Assembly: GCF_048548695.1 (NCBI RefSeq)
Contig: NZ_JBLYIF010000020.1
Source: Neptuniibacter sp048548695
GTDB taxonomy: Bacteria > Pseudomonadota > Gammaproteobacteria > Pseudomonadales > Balneatricaceae
DNA: 37,461 bases
Strand: one strand, 5' to 3'
Below are positions 31,751 through 37,461 of the stretch, piece by piece. Made by a program: the position numbers and the translations under genes. Under the pieces are notes generated by a model. The model was not told the DNA's origin, made no database searches, and saw nothing but the letters and a program-made list of their open reading frames with translations. Numbering within the stretch: position 1 is the stretch's first letter; each line of letters begins with the position of its first letter.

Positions 31751-33304
31751 GTGGCTTCCCAAGAAGACTGGAAAGAAAAATATCGTGCTTTGTCGCTTGA
31801 GCTAGAGTGTAATGCTCAGTCAGGAACAGAGTCAGCCCAGGTTCTTCGGCAGCTGTTGATGCAGCTCGGTATCGCTGTCGCAGGCGAGGATGCTGAGCTC
31901 GATAAAGAGATGGCGGCCCTGCGAGCCTGCCTGCAACAGGGTACCAGCCCAGATACCAATCTGCTGACTTTGATCCAGCCGCTGGAGATGCAGTTGCAGC
32001 GGTATGGCCAGGATCGTAGTGCCAGTGCCCGGCAGGCGGCGGCGGCGCTGGAAAAATGGCTCAAGTTGCTGAAAGGGGATGGCAAAGCCAGCCATAAGCG
32101 TCTGCAGCTGATAGAGCAGAAGTTACCGGAAATTTCAGAAAGCCTGCAACGGCTTGGGCCATTGCTCGAAGAGCTGGTGGAATACCTGCTACAGCAAACC
32201 CGGCCACTCTCCTCCGAAACGGTCGCAAGCCCCGCCCCGCAATTTGTGACGGAGGGCGATGTTGCGGGTCTGCTAAGTCAAGTGCGGGATGAGTTCAGAC
32301 AGCTGCTGACACGTATTGCTATTTCAGATGCCGGTAAACTTAAAGCGGATCAGCTGCTTCAGCATCTGGATAAAGGCCTGTCTCTGCCAGAGCTGCCTAA
32401 TTGGGTCAGCCAACTCGCGCAATTGATACTGCAACTGCCTCAGGGGCCCGGAGATGAATTCGAGCGGTATCTGATTGAGATCAGCGAACGACTCGCCGAG
32501 GTGCATATCAGTGTTGCGTCCTATCGTAAAATACAGTCGGATGGTTCCGACAGTCAGTCATTGCTGCAGTCTGAGGTTAAACAAAATGTAGCTGAGATCA
32601 CCTGTGCGGTTAAGCAAAGCCATGATTTGGTCCAGCTGAAAACGGTGATTTCTGAACAACTGTCCGGCCTGGAAGCGAGTATGACTGCGTTCTGGAGTCG
32701 TGAACAAGCGCGCACGGATGAAATGGAACGCCTCAATGAAACGCTGACAAGTAAGATTCAGTTGCTGGAAAGCGAAGCAGGTAAGGCTAAAAAACATATG
32801 GAAGCGGAACGCGCCCGCGCGCGCACCGATGCTCTCACTGGATTACCGAACCGTGCCTCTTATGAGGATCAACTGGAGCAGGAGTTCCAGCGCTGGTTGC
32901 GCTATAAAGTTCCATTTTCAATTGTGATTGGTGATATTGATCATTTTAAGCGGATCAATGACAGCTTTGGGCATCTGGCGGGAGACAAGGTTTTACGGCT
33001 GGTGGGTAAGCTGATTAAAACCAAATTGCGCACCACTGACTTTGCTGCGCGTATTGGTGGCGAAGAGTTTGTCATGATCCTGCCATCCTCGGAAAGCGAT
33101 GGTGCGATGCAGGCGGTTGATAAGTTGCGCGCGTTACTTGAATCTAGCCCGTTTAACTTCAATGGTAAGCCGGTCAATGTCACCATGTCATTTGGTGTGT
33201 CGCAGGTAGAACCGGATGATTCAGAGGAAACGCTGTTTACCCGTGCGGATCAAGCGCTCTATCAGGCAAAAGCCGATGGACGAAACTGCATTCGTTCGAA
33301 ATAA
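31751..33304 (+). CDS. Diguanylate cyclase with long helical N-terminus
   Basis: Encodes 517 residues. The C-terminal GGDEF domain (about 350-517) starts RTDALTGLPNRASY and carries the active-site GGEEF (436-440). The inhibitory-site motif RTTD (427-430) lies five residues before it, so product inhibition by c-di-GMP is likely. The first 350 residues are strongly helical and soluble, without membrane segments or a recognised sensory domain; a coiled coil (about 295-350) leads into the GGDEF domain. The start is GTG at 31751 with AGGA 8 bases upstream. A GGDEF gene occupies the same place next to dsbA in Pseudomonas aeruginosa. It would make c-di-GMP. Confidence 0.9.
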   Translation: MASQEDWKEKYRALSLELECNAQSGTESAQVLRQLLMQLGIAVAGEDAELDKEMAALRACLQQGTSPDTNLLTLIQPLEMQLQRYGQDRSASARQAAAALEKWLKLLKGDGKASHKRLQLIEQKLPEISESLQRLGPLLEELVEYLLQQTRPLSSETVASPAPQFVTEGDVAGLLSQVRDEFRQLLTRIAISDAGKLKADQLLQHLDKGLSLPELPNWVSQLAQLILQLPQGPGDEFERYLIEISERLAEVHISVASYRKIQSDGSDSQSLLQSEVKQNVAEITCAVKQSHDLVQLKTVISEQLSGLEASMTAFWSREQARTDEMERLNETLTSKIQLLESEAGKAKKHMEAERARARTDALTGLPNRASYEDQLEQEFQRWLRYKVPFSIVIGDIDHFKRINDSFGHLAGDKVLRLVGKLIKTKLRTTDFAARIGGEEFVMILPSSESDGAMQAVDKLRALLESSPFNFNGKPVNVTMSFGVSQVEPDDSEETLFTRADQALYQAKADGRNCIRSK

Positions 33305-33361
33305 TAGCCAGCGTTCAGTGGCAATTGACCAACCCGATTATAAAGACAAGGTTTCTCCCTA

Positions 33362-34999
33362 GTGCGACGTATTACCCGTAGCCTGAGAATTGCTCAGGTG
33401 TTTGCTTATTACCGCCTGGATACTCTGTTCCGGGAGCTGGCACTGCCCTGGTATGCCCGTGCGTTGTTTTGGCTGCTGCCCTGGCGGCTATTTATCTTTG
33501 CGCGCAGGCCGCAAGCCGAACGTTTACGGCTGGCACTGGAAGATCTGGGCCCGGTATTCATAAAATTTGGTCAGATGCTTTCCACCCGGCGGGATTTGTT
33601 GCCGGATGATATTGCCGATGAATTAAAGAAACTGCAGGACGACGTACCTCCCTTTTCGGGTCAGCAGGCGCAAGCGCTGATTGAAAGAGCCCTACAGCAA
33701 CCGGTTACTGAGTTATTTGCTGATTTTGACGTATCGCCATTGGCGTCGGCTTCTGTCGCCCAAGTGCATCGGGCGACGTTGAAGAGCGGCCAGGATGTTG
33801 TCGTTAAAGTCGTTCGGCCAGGCATTGAGAGAACCATTCGTAAGGACGTTGCGCTACTCTACAGTTTGGCATCGTTGGTACAGATGCTATGGAAAGAGGG
33901 GCGGCGGTTGAGGCCGGTGGAAGTAGTTGCCGAGTATGAGCAGACAATTTTTGACGAGCTGGATCTGCGCAAAGAGGCGGCTAATGGCTCACAATTAGGC
34001 CGTAATTTTGCGGGTAGCGATATTCTCTATATTCCTGAGATCTACTGGGATTATACCCGCACCAACGTGCTGGTCATGGAGCGCATTCATGGCATACCGG
34101 TGGCGGATATGGCGCAACTGAATGCGCAGAATACCAATATGCAGTTGCTGGCCGAGCGTGGCGTCGAAATCTTTTTTACTCAGGTGTTTCGAGACAGCTT
34201 CTTTCATGCGGATATGCATCCGGGGAATATCTTTGTCTCCCGGGATAACCCCTCCAGCCCGCAGTACATTGCTGTGGATTTCGGTATTGTGGGTTCGTTA
34301 TCACCTGAAGATCAAAGCTATTTGGCACGTAATTTCCTAGCATTTTTTAAGCGTGATTACCGACTGGTAGCACAGCTGCACGTGGACTCAGGTTGGGTGC
34401 CACCGAACACCAATATTGATGCCTTCGAAACCGCAATTCGCAGTGTGTGTGAACCCATTTTTGAGAAACCGCTTAAAGAGATCTCATTCGGGCATGTGTT
34501 ATTGGGGCTGTTCCAGACGGCGCGGCGCTTCAATATGGAGGTGCAGCCGCAATTGGTCTTGCTGCAGAAAACATTGCTAAATATAGAAGGCCTGGGGCGT
34601 CAGCTGTATCCGGATCTGGATCTTTGGAAAACCGCCAAACCGTTTCTCGAAGATTGGATGAAACAGCGGATGGGGCCACGTGGTGTGTATCGTGCTATCA
34701 AGCAGCAGGCACCAGACTGGCTGGAAAAAATGCCGCATATGCCGCAATTGGTGTTTGATGCGTTATCCCAGGTACGTCAACTGGATGATAATCGGCTGCG
34801 TGATCAGCGGGCCTATCAGGCCGCTTATCAGGCATTACAAAGTAAACAGCGTCATCGCAACCTGCTGGGTGCAGCTCTGGTGCTGTCAGCAGCCGCTCTG
34901 GCAGAGCCAGCAGTGTTTGACTGGCTTGCTGAGTTGCCGCTGAGTAGCTGGCTGATGGCTGCTGTAGGGCTGTTTATATTGATGCGCCGGCCGGGATAG
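33362..34999 (+). CDS. ubiB: Ubiquinone biosynthesis atypical kinase UbiB
   Basis: Encodes 545 residues (546 in E. coli). It belongs to the ABC1/ADCK atypical kinase family, needed for ubiquinone synthesis and believed to act as an ATPase. The KxGQ-type motif is in FIKFGQMLSTRRDLLP. Other features are ASASVAQVHRA, the invariant Lys in VVVKVVRPG, the EANNSQL-like helix (here EAANGSQL), HADMHPGNIFV and AVDFGIVG. Two C-terminal hydrophobic segments (about 500-540) anchor it to the membrane. The start is GTG at 33362. It is separate from ubiCA. Confidence 0.96.
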   Translation: MRRITRSLRIAQVFAYYRLDTLFRELALPWYARALFWLLPWRLFIFARRPQAERLRLALEDLGPVFIKFGQMLSTRRDLLPDDIADELKKLQDDVPPFSGQQAQALIERALQQPVTELFADFDVSPLASASVAQVHRATLKSGQDVVVKVVRPGIERTIRKDVALLYSLASLVQMLWKEGRRLRPVEVVAEYEQTIFDELDLRKEAANGSQLGRNFAGSDILYIPEIYWDYTRTNVLVMERIHGIPVADMAQLNAQNTNMQLLAERGVEIFFTQVFRDSFFHADMHPGNIFVSRDNPSSPQYIAVDFGIVGSLSPEDQSYLARNFLAFFKRDYRLVAQLHVDSGWVPPNTNIDAFETAIRSVCEPIFEKPLKEISFGHVLLGLFQTARRFNMEVQPQLVLLQKTLLNIEGLGRQLYPDLDLWKTAKPFLEDWMKQRMGPRGVYRAIKQQAPDWLEKMPHMPQLVFDALSQVRQLDDNRLRDQRAYQAAYQALQSKQRHRNLLGAALVLSAAALAEPAVFDWLAELPLSSWLMAAVGLFILMRRPG

Positions 35000-35071
35000 T
35001 AATGGGATAGCGCTGCTATAACGCATCCGTTATGCTTCAATCTTTGATACACAGCTAAGTGATTAATTGCG

Positions 35072-35404
35072 ATGAGTGATGTACTAGCGCGCCTGGGTGA
35101 GGTGCTTGAAGAACGAAAAAATGCGGCACCTGATAGTTCTTATGTTGCCAGCCTGCACGCCAAAGGCCTGAACAAGATTTTGGAAAAAGTGGGCGAAGAA
35201 GCCACCGAGACTATTTTGGCCGCAAAAGATGCTCAGCACAGCGGAGATAATCATGATCTGATCTATGAAACAGCAGATCTCTGGTTTCATAGCCTGGTGG
35301 CACTATCGCATCTAGGCGAAAACCCGCAGGCAGTGCTGGATGAATTGGCGCGACGGTTCGACCTTTCCGGTCTGGAAGAAAAAGCCTCTCGCAGTAAGCC
35401 CTAA
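35072..35404 (+). CDS. hisE: Phosphoribosyl-ATP pyrophosphatase HisE
   Basis: Encodes 110 residues. It removes pyrophosphate from phosphoribosyl-ATP in the second step of histidine synthesis. The helical MazG-like domain shows GLNKILEKVGEEATETILAAK with the metal-binding E..E/D pattern and NHDLIYETADLWFHSLVAL. In Pseudomonas a hisI gene precedes hisE; here only 72 bases separate ubiB and hisE, so hisI is elsewhere or absent. It is followed 3 bases later by the HIT gene. Confidence 0.94.
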   Translation: MSDVLARLGEVLEERKNAAPDSSYVASLHAKGLNKILEKVGEEATETILAAKDAQHSGDNHDLIYETADLWFHSLVALSHLGENPQAVLDELARRFDLSGLEEKASRSKP

Positions 35405-35407
35405 CGG

Positions 35408-35743
35408 ATGTCAGCCTGTGTTTTTTGCCGCATTGCGCGTGGCGAAGTCGTCGCTGATGTGGTGTACACAGATGATCAAATACTGGCGTTTAAGGATCAT
35501 GCACCCAAGGCGCCGGTACATTTATTGGTCATTCCGCGGCGACATGTTGCCAATTTGGCTGAACTGACACCGGCGGATGCGGATCTAATGGCACATATCA
35601 TGCTATGTATTCCTGAAATAGCAGCGCAGGCTGGTTTGAACTCAGGCTTTCGCACCATTACCAACACGGGTTCTGGTGGCCGGCAGGAGGTCTACCACAT
35701 GCATTTTCATATACTGGGCGGCGGCAGACTGCCGGCCATGTGA
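35408..35743 (+). CDS. HIT family protein, HinT-like purine nucleoside phosphoramidase
   Basis: Encodes 111 residues, the usual HinT length. The HIT active site is HMHFHILGG, with His97-x-His99-x-His101; the central His99 would be the nucleophile. The start CVFCRIARGE with two cysteines and the AFKDHAPKAPVHLLVIPRRH segment are typical of HinT. Such enzymes hydrolyse AMP-lysine-type phosphoramidates. It sits between hisE (3 bases) and tatA (15 bases), so it is probably in one operon with them. Confidence 0.93.
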   Translation: MSACVFCRIARGEVVADVVYTDDQILAFKDHAPKAPVHLLVIPRRHVANLAELTPADADLMAHIMLCIPEIAAQAGLNSGFRTITNTGSGGRQEVYHMHFHILGGGRLPAM

Positions 35744-35758
35744 CAGAGGAGAGATTGA

Positions 35759-36028
35759 ATGGGACTGGGTGGAATTAGCATTTGGCAGTTGTTGATAGTC
35801 TTGGTGATTATCATCCTGATTTTTGGCACCAAAAAGTTCAAAAACATCGGCACTGACTTGGGTGGCGCGCTTAAAGGCTTTAAAAAAGCCATGAATGACG
35901 AAGACAAAAAACAGGAAGATGAAGCAGAACCGGATACAGTTGCTGCTAAAACAATAGACAAACAAGATGCAGATTTTGAGGCGACGGATAAAACCGCTCA
36001 GTCGCAGGATAAGCCGGTTGATAAATAA
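35759..36028 (+). CDS. tatA: Twin-arginine translocase subunit TatA
   Basis: Encodes 89 residues. One transmembrane helix (about 7-22) is followed by the FGTKK hinge (about 23-27) and the amphipathic helix KNIGTDLGGALKGFKKAM. The remaining tail is highly charged and disordered, as usual. It oligomerises to form the pore for folded twin-arginine substrates. GAGGAG lies 7 bases before the ATG. It is first of the tatABC set. Confidence 0.96.
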   Translation: MGLGGISIWQLLIVLVIIILIFGTKKFKNIGTDLGGALKGFKKAMNDEDKKQEDEAEPDTVAAKTIDKQDADFEATDKTAQSQDKPVDK

Positions 36029-36039
36029 CAGACACCCCC

Positions 36040-36417
36040 ATGTTTGATATAGGCTTTACAGAGCTACTGATTGTCGCAGTGGTGGCACTCATTGTCCTAG
36101 GTCCGGAAAAACTGCCAATGGCGGTCCGCACTCTGGGGTTATGGGTTGGTCGCATTCGTCGGTCTGTTGCCAACATTCAGTCGGAAATCAGCGAAGAGCT
36201 ACGCCTGGATGAGTTGAGACGTCAGGCATCAATGGAAAAAGATGAGCTTGAACGTGAGTTGAATGAAATGCGTCAGCCGTTTCAGCCAACCCCCGATGTA
36301 GAACGTGAAGCTGCTCAGACTGATGCTACGCGAGGCGCGGCACAGCACGCCCCGTCAGTCGATGCCTCTGCTACCGATAAGCCCGCAACTAAAGACGAGC
36401 AGCATGAGTCAAAATGA
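36040..36417 (+). CDS. tatB: Twin-arginine translocase subunit TatB
   Basis: Encodes 125 residues. The N-terminus MFDIGFTELLIVAVVALIVLGPEKLP is split into a short periplasmic end with the conserved Glu8, one transmembrane helix and the conserved GPEKLP hinge. An amphipathic helix (about 28-80) and a charged tail follow. TatB and TatC recognise the twin-arginine signal. It begins 11 bases after tatA; its last 14 bases overlap tatC. Confidence 0.95.
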   Translation: MFDIGFTELLIVAVVALIVLGPEKLPMAVRTLGLWVGRIRRSVANIQSEISEELRLDELRRQASMEKDELERELNEMRQPFQPTPDVEREAAQTDATRGAAQHAPSVDASATDKPATKDEQHESK

Positions 36418-37201
36418 ACACGACATGCCTGATGAAGGGCAGGATCAGGAACAGCCGTTAGTCAGTCATTTGGTTGAGTTGCGCCAGCGGTTAATGCGCA
36501 TTTTACTGATTATCTTTGTGCTGTTTCTGGCAATGTTTTATTTTGCCAATGATCTATATACCTATCTGTCTCAACCATTGACTGCGTTGTTGCCTGCCGG
36601 CACCAGTATGATTGCGACTGATGTGACGTCACCATTTTTCGCGCCCTTTAAGCTGACGCTGGTGCTTTCTATACTGCTGGCGGTACCGTTTATTCTTCAC
36701 CAGATCTGGGGTTTTATTGCGCCGGGCCTGTACCAGCATGAAAAGAAGATGGCGATTCCGTTACTGGGGTCCAGCATTATCTTATTCTATGCGGGGGTGG
36801 CATTCGCTTACTTCGTAGTATTCCCGCTGATATTTGGTTTTTTTACCAGTGTCGGGCCGGAGAATGTTGCGGTGATGACAGATATCAGTAGCTATCTTAA
36901 CTTCGTTCTCAAGTTATTTTTTGCTTTTGGTATCGTATTTGAAATTCCAATTGCTACCTTGCTGTTGATCTGGACTGGCGCAGCAACCGTTCAGGGTCTG
37001 CGTCAGAAGCGGGCATACGTCCTGGTCGGCTGTTTTGTTATTGGTATGTTGCTCACGCCGCCGGACGTTATTTCGCAAACCTTATTGGCGTTGCCAATGT
37101 GGCTGCTGTATGAACTCGGAATCCTATTGGGTTTGCTGTTGGTGAAACGTCCTGCTAATGATGACGCCATGGCGGAAGACGAAGATAGCCGCAATATCTA
37201 A
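36404..37201 (+). CDS. tatC: Twin-arginine translocase subunit TatC
   Basis: Encodes 265 residues (258 in E. coli). Six transmembrane segments are visible. Family signatures are LVSHLVELRQRLMR, the first cytoplasmic helix, TDVTSPFFAPFKLTL, FIAPGLYQHEKK, FAFGIVFEIPIATLLLI and GMLLTPPDVISQ. TatC is the main twin-arginine receptor. ATG 36404 is chosen: it overlaps tatB by 14 bases. An in-frame ATG at 36305 would add 33 residues lying inside tatB and unlike the family. Confidence 0.96.
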   Translation: MSQNEHDMPDEGQDQEQPLVSHLVELRQRLMRILLIIFVLFLAMFYFANDLYTYLSQPLTALLPAGTSMIATDVTSPFFAPFKLTLVLSILLAVPFILHQIWGFIAPGLYQHEKKMAIPLLGSSIILFYAGVAFAYFVVFPLIFGFFTSVGPENVAVMTDISSYLNFVLKLFFAFGIVFEIPIATLLLIWTGAATVQGLRQKRAYVLVGCFVIGMLLTPPDVISQTLLALPMWLLYELGILLGLLLVKRPANDDAMAEDEDSRNI

Positions 37202-37243
37202 AGCCGCCGTAGCGTATTCTTCCTGCTTTTTCCTCTAAGCCTG

Positions 37244-37271
37244 TTGACCTTAATTCTGTGCGGTGTAGAAT
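37244..37271 (+). promoter_or_regulatory. Strong sigma-70 promoter, rRNA-operon type (P1)
   Basis: TTGACC (37244-37249) and TAGAAT (37266-37271) are separated by 16 bases, followed by the GC-rich discriminator GCGCCTCCC, typical of stringently controlled rRNA promoters. A T-rich stretch upstream could be an UP element. The rest of the leader up to P2 contains no gene. Confidence 0.65.
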
Positions 37272-37431
37272 GCGCCTCCCTGACCGCTACAGGGCAGTGT
37301 TTATCTGCCGGTGGGGTTTAGGATTAACCGCTGTAAACAAATGAAATTGTTTATATTTTGTGCGTTTTATGTGGTGTGAAGTTAGCGTTATGTACGGTGT
37401 GATAAATTGTCACAAAGGGTAAAAATAACGG

Positions 37432-37459
37432 TTGACTTTGAAGGGGCGGGAAGTAGAAT
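37432..37459 (+). promoter_or_regulatory. Second strong sigma-70 promoter, rRNA-operon type (P2)
   Basis: TTGACT (37432-37437), a 16-base spacer and TAGAAT (37454-37459) repeat the layout of P1, 188 bases downstream. It is preceded by the A-rich stretch AAAAATAACG. The window ends 2 bases later. The pair suggests an rRNA operon beginning beyond the window. Confidence 0.65.
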
Positions 37460-37461
37460 AT

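Noticed and set aside
36305..36403. 33-residue N-terminal extension of TatC
   Set aside because: It lies inside tatB in another frame and does not resemble TatC.

Overview
This 37.5-kb window is chromosomal DNA of a gammaproteobacterium. Gene families and gene order (phoBR-ubiCA-phoU-pstBACS; thrB-polA-engB-cytochrome c4-dsbA-GGDEF; ubiB-hisE-tatABC) resemble Pseudomonas and its marine relatives of the Oceanospirillaceae type. The placement is inferred from gene content; no rRNA or marker tree was run. Coding density is high and composition looks even. I see no insertion sequence, prophage, CRISPR array, tRNA or integrase.

Layout. 1-2131 holds a truncated gene end, two small membrane or periplasmic proteins, a quinone-reductase-like oxidoreductase and another small membrane protein. 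2138-2917 is cysZ. 2910-14046 is a phosphate and ubiquinone block on the minus strand: phoR, phoB, ubiA and ubiC, then (after a plus-strand DUF1415 gene) phoU, pstB, pstA, pstC and pstS. I find three Pho boxes, upstream of phoB, pstC and pstS, each exactly 10 nt from its -10 hexamer. A UUCG-loop terminator separates pstS from pstCAB-phoU. 14061-18357 carries an SpmA/SpmB-type membrane protein, a secreted tandem-SnoaL protein divergent from an AraC-type regulator, and a histone-deacetylase-fold hydrolase. 18387-24786 holds uvrD, thrB, a DUF2782 gene and polA.

24887-30090 lies between polA and engB. It contains a large lipoprotein related to M61 peptidases whose HExxH glutamate is replaced by arginine, a non-coding stretch, a DUF5610 gene and a GNAT gene. 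The non-coding stretch (27651-27804) carries a good sigma-E/AlgU-type promoter, three predicted stem-loops, a C-rich loop and a strong terminator. It is the best candidate for something undescribed here: a small RNA in the polA-engB position occupied by Spot 42 in enterics and by the sigma-22-dependent ErsA in Pseudomonas aeruginosa.

30298-37201 is a plus-strand run: cytochrome c4, dsbA, a diguanylate cyclase, ubiB, hisE, a HIT protein and tatABC. The last 220 bases contain two strong tandem promoters of the rRNA-operon type, so an rrn operon probably starts just beyond the window.

How it fits together: PhoR/PhoB sense low phosphate through PstSCAB-PhoU and activate those genes through the three boxes. 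UbiC, UbiA and UbiB serve ubiquinone synthesis. Cytochrome c4 and DsbA serve periplasmic electron and thiol chemistry, and TatABC exports folded proteins.
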